A DNA stretch of 64,000 nucleotides from Pseudarthrobacter sp. SSS035. GTDB taxonomy: Bacteria > Actinomycetota > Actinomycetes > Actinomycetales > Micrococcaceae. The notes beneath the pieces are model-generated. The model was not told the DNA's origin and did not search any database. It saw only the letters and a list, made by a program, of their open reading frames with translations. Position 1 is the stretch's first letter; the number at the start of each line of letters is the position of its first letter. Position numbers and translations under genes: made by a program. The stretch lies in contig NZ_CP096882.1 in assembly GCF_023273875.1 (NCBI RefSeq), positions 2,976,001-3,040,000 on the forward strand. Reading direction: 5' to 3'. This document shows, in pieces, positions 33,423 through 42,021 of this stretch.

Positions 33423-34208
33423 ATGATCTTGATCTCCCTCTCCATCGCCAACAACGTCGCCGAAATCGTTCTGGACGCGCCCCACAAGCTGAACTCCCTC
33501 GACGAGCATGCACTCGCGGATTTAACACAGGCGTACGACGACGCCGCTGCCGCCGCCACGCGCGGTGAGGTGCGGGCGCTGCTGCTCAGGGGAGAGGGCC
33601 GCGCCTTCTGCGCCGGCCGGGACATCTCGGGCGTGACGCCGGAGACGGACGACGCGGAAGCATACCTGGGCGGGCTGGTGCAGCCGCTGCTGAAGAAGAT
33701 GAGCGCATTCCCGGCACCGACGTTCGCCGCCGCCCATGGCGCCTGCCTGGGCGTGGGGCTGGGCCTGTTGCTGGCCACGGACGTGGTGTACGTGGCGGAG
33801 AACGCCAAGTTCGGCTCGCCGTTCGCCAAGCTGGGCGCCACGCTGGATTCGGGCGGGCACTGGTACTTCACCGAGCGGCTTGGCATGCACCGGACCCTGG
33901 ACCTGATCTACACGGCCGAGCTCATGTCAGGCACGGAAGCCGTGGCCCAGGGGATGTTCAGCCGGGCCATGCCGGCGAATGAACTGTTGGCCAACACCCG
34001 GGAAATTGTGACGAAGGTTGCCGCCGGCGCCACGGGCGCGTTCACGGCGAGCAAGGAGCTGGTGGCGCACATCCGCGACCAGCGGCTCGGCCTGTGGGAC
34101 GCGATGTCCGAGGAAAACGCCGAGCAGGCACGGCTTTGCAAAAGTGCCGACTATGCCGAAGGTTTCAGGGCGTTCCAGGAGAAGCGGGCGCCCATATTCG
34201 GTGGTTGA
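33423..34208 (+). CDS. Enoyl-CoA hydratase/isomerase of the phenylacetate pathway (PaaF/PaaG-like)
   Basis: A 261-residue crotonase-fold enzyme. The oxyanion-hole parts are LLRGEGRAFCAGRDISG and AAHGACLGVGLGLLLATD; the region FGSPFAKLGATLDSGGHWYFTERLG resembles PaaG-type ring-opening isomerases (Asp rather than the second Glu of simple hydratases), favouring ring-1,2-epoxyphenylacetyl-CoA isomerase. It lies seven bases after paaE, in the same operon. The last codons and the TGA stop (APIFGG-stop) run into the dispersed repeat beginning at 34200. Confidence 0.88.
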   Translation: MILISLSIANNVAEIVLDAPHKLNSLDEHALADLTQAYDDAAAAATRGEVRALLLRGEGRAFCAGRDISGVTPETDDAEAYLGGLVQPLLKKMSAFPAPTFAAAHGACLGVGLGLLLATDVVYVAENAKFGSPFAKLGATLDSGGHWYFTERLGMHRTLDLIYTAELMSGTEAVAQGMFSRAMPANELLANTREIVTKVAAGATGAFTASKELVAHIRDQRLGLWDAMSEENAEQARLCKSADYAEGFRAFQEKRAPIFGG

Positions 34209-34266
34209 GCCTGTCGAAACCAGCCTGTCGAAACCATCGAAACCCGGTGATTGAGCCCGTCGAAAT
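34200..34266 (+). repeat. Dispersed short repeat, cluster of three units (copies 9)
   Basis: A full unit GGTTGAGCCTGTCGAAACC, a partial CAGCCTGTCGAAACC, a shorter CATCGAAACC and a further unit ATTGAGCCCGTCGAAA in 67 bases. The left edge gives the stop codon of the preceding gene; the right edge is where the galU remnant begins. Confidence 0.85.
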
Positions 34267-34788
34267 GTGGGAAATGAGCCCTTCGCCGTGCTGCTTGGTG
34301 ACGACCTCATCGACGAGGCTGAAACCCTTCTCACCACCATGATGGAGGTGCAGCAGACGACCAGCGGTTCCGTTATCGCGTTGATCGAGGTCGATCCTTC
34401 TGAGATCAGCGCCTACGGTTGTGCGGATATCACCGCTATCAAGGGCCAAGGCTTCGTCCGGGTCAACAGTCTGGTGGAAAAGACTGCTGTAGGCGAAGCG
34501 CCTTCCAACCTGGCCGTCATCGGCCGGTACGTGCTGCATCTGTCGGTGTTCGGCGTTCTGGAGAACACTGAGCCGGGCCACGGCGGGGAGATCCAGCTGA
34601 CCGATGCCCTCCAGACCCTGGCCGCAAGCGAGGGTGATGGCTCGGGCGTGTAAGGCGTGGTTTTCAGGGGCCGCCGCTACGATACCGGCGACAAGCTGAG
34701 CTACCTCAAGGCAGTCATCACGCTGGCTTCGGAGCGCGTGGAGTTCGGCGAGGACTTGAAGACCTGGCTGAAGGCCTTCGTCGGGTAA
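34267..34788 (+). pseudogene. galU: galU remnant (UTP-glucose-1-phosphate uridylyltransferase, 3' half)
   Basis: Translates as VGNEPFAVLLGDDLID ... LYG-like ISAYGCADI ... APSNLAVIGRYVL ... PGHGGEIQLTDALQTLA, the well-conserved second half of GalU. The first ~110 residues, including the nucleotide-binding start, are missing: similarity begins exactly where the repeat cluster ends. An in-frame TAA at 34651-34653 then interrupts the frame; beyond it GVVFRGRRYDTGDKLSYLKA and the family's usual C-terminus continue in the same frame to a TAA at 34786. So two lesions, truncation and a nonsense codon, show decay. Intact GalU must be elsewhere in the genome. Confidence 0.88.
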
Positions 34789-34955
34789 CTCCTGATGCTT
34801 CTGTTCCTCCATACAGGCCGGCCGCTGACCAACGGCGGGCCTGAAGGTGTTTAAGGGCCTCAGCGACCAAGAGGGCGCCAATTACAGCCCCCCCCTTGTG
34901 TTTGTGACAAGATCTAGCGGACTCACGAATCGATTGTGAAGAAGCAGCAGCTGGC

Positions 34956-35264
34956 CTAGTTCGATGCACCTGTGTGATACCAGTCCAAAAATTCCGATCT
35001 GCCATGACGTTTTTTCGGATATGCCAGGGCCGCAACTGCGCCGAAGGGAATGAAAAGCGCTACGTTGGCGGATGCTTCGACGAATTGGTAATTGAACTAG
35101 GTGGGAATTCCGCGGTCATGGAGGAATCTCAGGACACTGGCGAGCTAACCCTGCACGGGTTGATCCACAGGGCTGGTCCAGAACGCGATCAGAGCCAGCG
35201 GAAGGAGCATGGCCAAGAGGACAGCACGCCACCGCCACAGCCTGGGGCTATTTGAGTCGCTCAA
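34956..35264 (-). pseudogene. VanZ-like membrane protein remnant
   Basis: Read leftward from a TTG at 35264, the frame gives RLWRWRAVLLAMLLPLALI then AFWTSPVDQPVQG, a TAG, LASVLRFLHDRGIPT, a second TAG, and FNYQFVEASANVALFIPFGA. The first helix, the WpTPVD-like motif and the (E)..ANV.LF.PFG motif match the N-terminal half of actinobacterial VanZ-family proteins. Two nonsense codons (likely from GAG and TGG) and loss of the C-terminal helices show it is dead. It is on the strand opposite the galU remnant. The recognition is by motif memory only. Confidence 0.7.
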
Positions 35265-35271
35265 GGGGCTC

Positions 35272-35421
35272 TTAGTTGGTTCTCAGCAGTGCAAACGTGG
35301 CCACTGCCAGCGAAGCCCCGGCCAACAGCACCAAGAGTAAGTAGGGGAGCTCCTGCGAGTGGGACAGGGGAAGGAGAAATCGAACTGCCAAGGTGTTCTG
35401 CGCCAATGTCGCCCCATACTG
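35272..35421 (-). pseudogene. Membrane-helix fragment of an unidentified gene
   Basis: A 49-codon open stretch without a good start, ending seven bases upstream of the VanZ-like remnant's TTG. It encodes SHSQELPYLLLVLLAGASL and then AVATFALLRTN, one clear membrane helix and a short basic tail, as at the C-terminus of an integral membrane protein. The part upstream is cut at or before the dispersed repeat at 35459. Could be chance, but helix and codon bias look real. Confidence 0.35.
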
Positions 35422-35458
35422 CTAATAAATACCACAGTTCGGTGTTGAACCTGACCGT

Positions 35459-35482
35459 TCGGTGGTTGAGCCCGTCGAAACC
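35459..35482 (+). repeat. Dispersed short repeat, copy 10
   Basis: GGTGGTTGAGCCCGTCGAAA, at the right border of the pseudogene zone. Confidence 0.85.
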
Positions 35483-35492
35483 TTAAATGCAG

Positions 35493-35534
35493 AGGGTGGG
35501 TGCTCCTCCGGATTTCCGAAGAAACACCCACCCT
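35493..35534. terminator. Hairpin downstream of the LAXTG surface protein
   Basis: AGGGTGGGTG at 35493-35502 pairs exactly with CACCCACCCT at 35525-35534, enclosing a 22-base loop that can itself form a smaller TCCGGA/TTCGG-type stem. It follows the leftward CDS end at 35549 by 15 bases. Confidence 0.7.
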
Positions 35535-35548
35535 GAGTGCGTTAAAGG

Positions 35549-36136
35549 CTATGCGTTAGCAGTTGCCTTGTTCCGGCGAGCAAGAATAACGCCAGCAGCG
35601 CCCAAGCCGAGCACGCCTACCCCCGCTGCGCCCCAGAGGAGCAGGCTGGCGTCAGCGCCGGTGTTGGCCAGGGCGGCGCCACCGTTGGCGTTAGGGAGGG
35701 AAGCGCCTGCGCCGGCCTCGGCAAACGTGGTGTCAACCTGTACAGTGACGGGTCCCACGGTGGTCTTGGAAATGCGGCCGGTGGCGGTGATCGAGTATGT
35801 ACCACTGTCGCTGAAGCTGAGAGGGAGGGAGAACTTCCCCTCGGCGTTGGCCGTGGTTGAGAAGGTCTCTGGCGCCAGGAAGACGTTGATCTTTGCGCCG
35901 ACGCTCTGGGTGCCGGCCGCCGGTGCTGCAGAATCGATGAGGGTGACGGTGACGTCAACCGGCTCGTTGGCAAGCATTCCGCCGCCGCTAAAAATAAGCT
36001 GCTCGCCGGGCGCAACTGCTGCATCGTCGACGGCGGCTGCGGGTTCGCTGGCTGGGTAGCCAACCGCCAGTGCCGGCGCGACGCCAACAAGTGCAAGTGA
36101 GCCTGCAAGAGCGAGTGTTGCGAGTGTTTTCTTCAT
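35549..36136 (-). CDS. LAXTG-anchored cell-surface protein
   Basis: A 195-residue exported protein: signal peptide MKKTLATLALAGSLALVG ending at PALA, an Ig-like beta region (residues about 40-135; LIFSGGGMLANEPVDVTVTLIDS, SLSFSDSGTYSITATGR), and a C-terminal sorting signal LANTG followed by a hydrophobic helix and ARRNKATANA. LAxTG is the variant cut by class E sortases of high-GC Gram-positives. ATG at 36136 has a strong GGGGGGA ribosome site; the longer frame to 36253 is unlikely. It stands next to the polysaccharide locus and may be a surface component. Confidence 0.87.
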   Translation of the reverse strand: MKKTLATLALAGSLALVGVAPALAVGYPASEPAAAVDDAAVAPGEQLIFSGGGMLANEPVDVTVTLIDSAAPAAGTQSVGAKINVFLAPETFSTTANAEGKFSLPLSFSDSGTYSITATGRISKTTVGPVTVQVDTTFAEAGAGASLPNANGGAALANTGADASLLLWGAAGVGVLGLGAAGVILARRNKATANA

Positions 36137-36312
36137 TGGTGTCCCCCCGGAGACGTAAGTATTTGATGTACCCGAATTGAGGATTTTCCTCTCCGCACGA
36201 GACCTATGCAGATATGTCGAGTCTTGAACCCTCATAGAATCTACCATCCGCATAGGATTGTGAGCAACGTCAATCCAATCGGTTTACCAACTGTTAAGGT
36301 ATATGTGAGTTT

Positions 36313-38133
36313 CTAGCGACACCGAGCATATTCTATGGGCAGCATCACATCTTTGACTTCCTGCACAGTTGGTGTGACAGAGAGAGCCGGATCATTGTGT
36401 TGTACCACCTTGACGAAGCTCATTTCAACTTCGCTAGACTGACCCGGCGCTAGCCGGGTGGTGACAATGCCGACCGGGCGATCGCCATGTTTATGGGATC
36501 CAAAGCCAACCATTTGTCCGTCCGCTGTAGCAGTATCAACGTGGGACAAGGCTGGGCCGTAGACCACTACGTTGGTTTGAACTGAGCCAGGAGGTGGGCC
36601 GTACCTACCGTCCCCCGTCACCGAAACCGGTAGAGAACTCGCCGCGTCAGCTGGGGCGGTGTTGGTAGTTCTAACTCGTACCTTGTACTCGGCATAGTCA
36701 TTGTTTGTGCAAACCTCAATCAGCTGCACAGTTCGTTGCACGTAGTAGTCCATCTTGGCGCCCGTGCCGTCATTGAAATAGACGCCGAACGCCGGCCCAA
36801 GCGCACTCGTGCCCGAGATGGAACCTCCCAAGTAGGTGGCGCTCAGTACGTCCTGGTCTTTATCGTGGTCGCTCCAAACATGCAGCCGGTTCTCTTCGTA
36901 GCTCAGCGACAAGGCTTTCAAAAGTTTCGCGCCCGAGGCCTGACCAGAGGCAAGCGCCTCAAAAATGGCCTGTGTAGCACCGGCAAAGTATTCGTCCTGC
37001 AACCGATTGGTTTTGAAATTGCGGTAGACATCCGAAAGCAGCGTTGGAACGACGTTCTGCGAAGTGAGTGCGGTCGGCAACCCGACAGGCACGGCGGACC
37101 CCCCGAATTCGTCAAGCGGGATTGGCCCAGACGCTTCCAAGATGTGTGCGAGGACGATGGGGTCGATGGCCACCACACCGTCGATTGATCCGCCATAACG
37201 CGTTTCCCACATTTCTTTGGCAGTTCGGGACGCGGTGGGGAAGTCAGGAGTGAGGTTGACGTCGCCGATGTACTTGCCCAGCCGCTCAGAGAATATTGTC
37301 GTCTGAACGTCATCGACATCCACGGCCGGATCGAACTTACCCAGAGCTGAACCACTTGAATGATCAATAAGTTCCACTGATCCCTGATCAACACGAACGA
37401 GGGCCAGTGCTCCTGGGAGCCCCCCGGTAGCACGAATTTCCGCGTTGTTTTGGACAAGAATTAGGTAGTTCCTGGGCCCGTTTTCGCCCATCATGGACGG
37501 CAGAACCTTCGAAATGTTGGCGGCCGATTCCATGGTCGCCCGAAGTTCATCTAGTTGACTAGTGAGCGCTGAGAGCGGTTCTGCGATCTGCGGAATCAAC
37601 TTAGTGGTGTCGATCGAGCCCAAACGCATGTGGACGCGAGAAACGGTGTTCGCAGCATCCACTATGGTTGGCGAAGCTTCTGCGAGGGGTCCAACATCGA
37701 ACTTGCCGTTAACGGGTGTCAGCGCATCGGCGTCCAAGGAATCGAAGACCCGCACCATCGGGTCTGCCGTGCCATCCATAACCTCATTCGCCGCGAGTGC
37801 AACCTCAGTGAGAGCCGAGAAGTTTGGTCCGAACAATGGAATGACCCCAGCTGCTTTCCACAGGGGATCTGCTGCCGCCGATTTTGCCGCGAGAGTGTGG
37901 GACCGAATTAGCGTAAGCGACTTCGCCGCCTCGGAGGCATCTTGAGCGAGCACCTGGCTTTTTAACTGCGGAAGCAGTTGGCTCGCTGCGCTCAATTCTG
38001 CCCTGAGTTCGAGTGCACGGTATGCGAGCCAGCCGCAGACCGTCGCGACGACTATTGCGAGGATCGCCAGCGCAGCCGTTGATCTCGCGACGGTTCTAAG
38101 CTTTCGTCGGCTGGCGCGTCGATGTGTCCGCAC
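36313..38133 (-). CDS. DUF4012 membrane-anchored protein
   Basis: A 606-residue protein with a basic N-terminus, one membrane helix (AALAILAIVVATVCGWLAYRAL) and a large extracytoplasmic domain of the DUF4012 family: NYLILVQNNAEIRATGGLPGALAL, DVNLTPDFPTASRTAKEMWE and GVVAIDPIVLAHILEASGPI are its hallmark blocks. The same NNAE.RATGG signature occurs beside LytR-CpsA-Psr proteins and capsule loci, so a role in polysaccharide export or attachment is plausible but unproven. GTG start. It is 57 bases downstream of the Wzz-kinase gene on the same strand. Confidence 0.85.
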   Translation of the reverse strand: MRTHRRASRRKLRTVARSTAALAILAIVVATVCGWLAYRALELRAELSAASQLLPQLKSQVLAQDASEAAKSLTLIRSHTLAAKSAAADPLWKAAGVIPLFGPNFSALTEVALAANEVMDGTADPMVRVFDSLDADALTPVNGKFDVGPLAEASPTIVDAANTVSRVHMRLGSIDTTKLIPQIAEPLSALTSQLDELRATMESAANISKVLPSMMGENGPRNYLILVQNNAEIRATGGLPGALALVRVDQGSVELIDHSSGSALGKFDPAVDVDDVQTTIFSERLGKYIGDVNLTPDFPTASRTAKEMWETRYGGSIDGVVAIDPIVLAHILEASGPIPLDEFGGSAVPVGLPTALTSQNVVPTLLSDVYRNFKTNRLQDEYFAGATQAIFEALASGQASGAKLLKALSLSYEENRLHVWSDHDKDQDVLSATYLGGSISGTSALGPAFGVYFNDGTGAKMDYYVQRTVQLIEVCTNNDYAEYKVRVRTTNTAPADAASSLPVSVTGDGRYGPPPGSVQTNVVVYGPALSHVDTATADGQMVGFGSHKHGDRPVGIVTTRLAPGQSSEVEMSFVKVVQHNDPALSVTPTVQEVKDVMLPIEYARCR

Positions 38134-38190
38134 GCCGCCTAGCCCCCGGCGACGGCTTGGCTGGTTTGGGAATGGTCACTATGCAAACTA

Positions 38191-39699
38191 TTAACGCGCA
38201 CTGCGTTCTTGGCCCCGTCCGTTGCTGAGCCGGGTCGGTTCCCGGGTGTCGCCCCCGAGTATTTCGACATCGAAGCGATCGCTGACCTGCTTTCGCGAGG
38301 GCTTTGTATTCGATCGTGGATTACGCCCAGGCTTAGGCTCAGTCGACGCGGTTTCGTAAGAGTAGTAGCTGTGCGAGTAGGCGTCCGGACCCTTGGTCGG
38401 TAGTCGGTTTAGTACCACGCCAAGTAGGTCCGCCTCGACCATTTCCAAGGCCGCTAGGGAGCGTTCCAAGTCGGTAGTACGAACATTTTGTACTCCAACA
38501 ACGATAACTACCCCGCCGACCTGCTGTGCGAGGACGGCTGCGTCTGTAACAGGCAACAGAGGTGGCGCGTCGATGACCACAGCATCAAACGAACTTTCGA
38601 GGCTTCCTATGAGATCCTTCATCTTTTGCGATCCCAGCAACTCGCTAGGGTTGGGCGGAACTTGTCCAGCGGCCAGCACATACAGCTGACTACTGCCCCA
38701 GGGCTGCAACAATTCATCAACGCTTGCTGTGCCTAGTAGTGCGGTTGTGAGTCCAACGGTGCGCTCCAAACCGAGGTATTCTGCCACCATCGGCCTGCGT
38801 AGGTCAGCATCCACCAGCGCGACACTCTGACCTGACTGAGCCAGTGCGATCGCCAGGTTTGTCGCAGTTGTACTCTTGCCTTCACCAGGAACAGAGGATG
38901 TGACCAGAACCGTCTTGGAGTCGTGACTAACGTGCGCAAACTGCAGGTTCGTCCTAAGTTGACGAAAGGATTCTGCTCGTGGACTTTGGTGTGCTGTCTG
39001 GGTCAAGAGAGGCTTCTTGGCAGCGTCTGAATCAAAGCTAATGCCGCCGAGGATTGCCGCATCTGTGATCCGGCGCAGATCGGCTTCACCTTTGATCCTC
39101 GTGTCAAGAACGGACCTGAGGACCGCCAGTGCAACCCCGACAGCCAGACCACAGAATAGCCCTAAAACAATATTCAACTTCACATTCGGCGAGGACGGGA
39201 AAGCCGGTGCAGTGGCTGGTGTCACGATAGACAATCGAACTGGGGAGACTTCCCCGAGGGAGGGCTTTTCGAGCTGGTCCACAGCATTCACCAGGCTGGT
39301 TCCGACAGCCTGAGCAATTGCTGCGGCCTGCTCAGGCGATTCAGCTGAGACTGAGATGCTAATGAGCACAGTATTGGCGTCCGATGACGCCGTAATGCTC
39401 TTTGCAAGAATCTGTGGTGTGACTTTTAGTCCAAGGCCGTCAATGACCGGCTGCAAGACAGTTGGAGTACCGACAGTCTTGACGTATGACTGCACACGCG
39501 CCTGGGAGAAAATGTTGCCCTGCTGCAATTCGCTAACTGTCCCAGAGTTTTGGAGCGCCACAAACAACTGAGTTTCAGATATATAGCTAGCTTTGGCCAG
39601 AAGAGACGCGGCGCCGGCCCCCAATATGCCGATCAAAGCGCATGCGACAACGACAACCCAACTCCGTCGCAGAACACGCAAATAGTCCTTCAGCTCCAA
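38191..39699 (-). CDS. Wzz-type chain-length protein fused to BY-kinase
   Basis: A 502-residue polysaccharide co-polymerase with tyrosine autokinase. Residues 1-205 are the Wzz domain with two membrane helices (WVVVVACALIGILGAGAASLL and LNIVLGLFCGLAVGVALAVL). The kinase follows: Walker A GEGKSTTATNLA (K275), Walker A' VALVDADLRRP, Walker B VVIDAPPLLPVTDA. The C-terminus has a tyrosine cluster YSHSYYSYE for autophosphorylation. In many Firmicutes these are two chains; here one. Start taken as TTG at 39699 behind GAAAGGGG; ATG at 39746 is an alternative. Divergent from the CapD-like dehydratase, with which it likely shares a promoter region. Confidence 0.9.
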   Translation of the reverse strand: MELKDYLRVLRRSWVVVVACALIGILGAGAASLLAKASYISETQLFVALQNSGTVSELQQGNIFSQARVQSYVKTVGTPTVLQPVIDGLGLKVTPQILAKSITASSDANTVLISISVSAESPEQAAAIAQAVGTSLVNAVDQLEKPSLGEVSPVRLSIVTPATAPAFPSSPNVKLNIVLGLFCGLAVGVALAVLRSVLDTRIKGEADLRRITDAAILGGISFDSDAAKKPLLTQTAHQSPRAESFRQLRTNLQFAHVSHDSKTVLVTSSVPGEGKSTTATNLAIALAQSGQSVALVDADLRRPMVAEYLGLERTVGLTTALLGTASVDELLQPWGSSQLYVLAAGQVPPNPSELLGSQKMKDLIGSLESSFDAVVIDAPPLLPVTDAAVLAQQVGGVVIVVGVQNVRTTDLERSLAALEMVEADLLGVVLNRLPTKGPDAYSHSYYSYETASTEPKPGRNPRSNTKPSRKQVSDRFDVEILGGDTREPTRLSNGRGQERSAR

Positions 39700-40053
39700 G
39701 GTTGAGCCCCTTTCGGAGGTGGTTGTACGACGATAGTCTCCGTTCATCCTACCTGCAGGACTTATCCCTGCTGGCGCGAGGCATTTCATCTTTGACGGTT
39801 CGCGGAGGCGCCTAGACATGATGCCCCCCCGCAGATTTGACCCGCGAATCGCCATGCATACGACGTATGCAAAGGTTTACTAGTCACAAAAAGCGACGTT
39901 GTCGGCGCCACCGTCGCAAAGTGCTTTAATTGAGTCGGCGTACCGGCAGCAACGATGACGAGTAGTGGCGGGACACGTTCGGTTCGCTAGCTGAGACGAA
40001 ATGGCCTCGCACTCTCGACAACTGACAAATACGCAAAACTCTTTGGGGGACAC

Positions 40054-41901
40054 TTGGGACCGATGGACGCAGCCTTGAAGCGCACATACGCGGGCGAACG
40101 AAGCACGCGTTGGGCTTTCAGAGTGTTGCAGTACACAGTGGACGCCGAAGCCTGGGTCATAGCGTTGACTGTGGCTGTGCTGTTCCGATTCGATTTCGTC
40201 GCTGAACGGGTCAACTGGTTCGCTCTGGGCCTGTTGGCCATCCTTGCAATTGTCTTGCAAGCCGGCATCGGTTGGGGTCTGGCGCTCTACAGGGGGAAGC
40301 ATCAGCAGGGCGCCTTCCATGAAGCTCAGACCTTGCTTGCCACTGTAGCGTCCGTGGCTGGAGGACTCGCGCTGGTTAGTTTGGTTCTCCTGAATCCAGC
40401 AGGCCTACCCCGCAGTACAGCATTGGTGGCCCTTCCTATCGCATTCGTCTTGATGGGAGGAAGCCGGCACCTGCAACGATTGGTTTCTGAAAGGCGGTTT
40501 CGACCGGGAGAAACCGCGCAACGGACCCTCATCTACGGTGCAGGACATACTGGCGAATACCTCGTCAAACGAATGCTTAGCGACCCAGATTCTCCGTATC
40601 TCCCCGTTGGCGTTATCGATGATGATCCGCACAAGAGGCATCTCAGGGTCTCAAATCTTTCCGTACTCGGACGTGGATCCGAGCTCGCGAAAATTGCCAG
40701 AGATAAACGTGCATCAGCGATAGTCCTGTGCATCGCGCGGGCGGACGCCGAATTCATCAGGACGGTCTCGGACCGTGCCGATGAGGCGGGACTTAGGATG
40801 ATGGTCTTGCCGATGTTGTCCGACATTTTGCAGGGTGGGGTGAAAATAGCAGACCTCCGCGATGTGGCCATCGAGGATCTGATCGGACGACACCCCGTCG
40901 ATACCGCAGTTGAGTCCATAGCAGGATATGTTGCGGGGAAACGCGTCTTGGTAACGGGAGCGGGCGGCTCGATCGGATCCGAGCTCTGCCGACAGCTGAC
41001 GAAATTCTCACCCAGTGAGCTAATCATGTTGGATCGCGATGAATCAGGGCTGCATGGCGTTCAGATGTCAATCGTTGGCCACGGGTTGTTGGACAGTAAC
41101 GATGTGGTTTTAGCCGACATTAGGGACACTATAGCGCTGGCTCGCATTTTCGATTCGCGGCAACCCCAAGTTGTCTTCCATGCCGCGGCCCTCAAACATC
41201 TGCCCATGCTCGAGCAATATCCGTCAGAAGCCTGGGAAACGAATGTTATCGGAACACTGAATGTCCTTGATGCTGCAAGACGAGTCGGTGTTGAAACGTT
41301 CGTGAATATCTCCACAGATAAGGCTGCGAACCCAGCAAGCGTCCTCGGACGATCGAAGAGGTTGGCGGAGAGACTCGCATCGGCCGCAGCAGAAGAAACG
41401 AAGCAGACCTACCTCTCAGTACGCTTCGGCAACGTGATCGGCTCCCGCGGCTCAATGCTTCCTACATTCATTGCACAGATTGAGGCGGGGGGACCCGTGA
41501 CGGTAACCGATCCGGACGTCACCAGGTACTTCATGACCATTCCGGAATCCTGTGAGCTAGTAATCCAGGCTGGGGCAATCGGGCGGCCTGGAGAGGTCTT
41601 GATCTTGGATATGGGAGAGCCCGTAAAGATTTTGGATGTCGCCCAACGAATGATTGCTGCTTCAGGCAAGAATGTCGAGATTGTTTTTACAGGACTGCGG
41701 GATGGCGAAAAGCTGCATGAAGATCTGATCGGGGCCACCGAACTCGATGAGCGCCCATTCCACGAAAAGATAACCCACACCGCCGTACCCCCTCTACGCA
41801 GATCAGACCTCAGCAAGGAGGAATGGGCGACAGCGACCTCTGCCAGAACGAATGTTCAGGGGTCGTATCGGGTGGAGTCGTCTTTGGGAAACTCGAGCTA
41901 A
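40054..41901 (+). CDS. Membrane UDP-GlcNAc 4,6-dehydratase (CapD/WbpM/PglF-like)
   Basis: A 615-residue enzyme converting UDP-GlcNAc to a 4-keto-6-deoxy sugar. Four N-terminal membrane helices (about 25-125), then a first Rossmann part (TLIYGAGHTGEYL) and the SDR domain (LVTGAGGSIGSELCRQL, ADIRD, AALKHLPMLE, NISTDKAANP, RFGNVIGSRGS). The residue at the Tyr/Met position of the catalytic YxxxK is Leu (VLGRSK), where WbpM/PglF have Met. Starts TTG 40054 or ATG 40063. It opens a rightward operon followed by acetyltransferase, aminotransferase and initiating transferase, i.e. a PglF-D-E-C set. Confidence 0.9.
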   Translation: MGPMDAALKRTYAGERSTRWAFRVLQYTVDAEAWVIALTVAVLFRFDFVAERVNWFALGLLAILAIVLQAGIGWGLALYRGKHQQGAFHEAQTLLATVASVAGGLALVSLVLLNPAGLPRSTALVALPIAFVLMGGSRHLQRLVSERRFRPGETAQRTLIYGAGHTGEYLVKRMLSDPDSPYLPVGVIDDDPHKRHLRVSNLSVLGRGSELAKIARDKRASAIVLCIARADAEFIRTVSDRADEAGLRMMVLPMLSDILQGGVKIADLRDVAIEDLIGRHPVDTAVESIAGYVAGKRVLVTGAGGSIGSELCRQLTKFSPSELIMLDRDESGLHGVQMSIVGHGLLDSNDVVLADIRDTIALARIFDSRQPQVVFHAAALKHLPMLEQYPSEAWETNVIGTLNVLDAARRVGVETFVNISTDKAANPASVLGRSKRLAERLASAAAEETKQTYLSVRFGNVIGSRGSMLPTFIAQIEAGGPVTVTDPDVTRYFMTIPESCELVIQAGAIGRPGEVLILDMGEPVKILDVAQRMIAASGKNVEIVFTGLRDGEKLHEDLIGATELDERPFHEKITHTAVPPLRRSDLSKEEWATATSARTNVQGSYRVESSLGNSS

Positions 41902-42021
41902 TTGATTAGCCGCGTCCAGGACTGCCCCTGCCGTCAACGCGCGTGCTCAAGAGATATTGGAGTGAATCGCTTGGTTAGTAGTGAGTTAACTGGTCCAACC
42001 GAAAGTCCTATCTTGTTGAAA

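Noticed and set aside
34974..35255. 93-codon rightward frame in the pseudogene zone
   Set aside because: It is the antisense of the VanZ-like remnant, whose codon pattern and motifs are more convincing.
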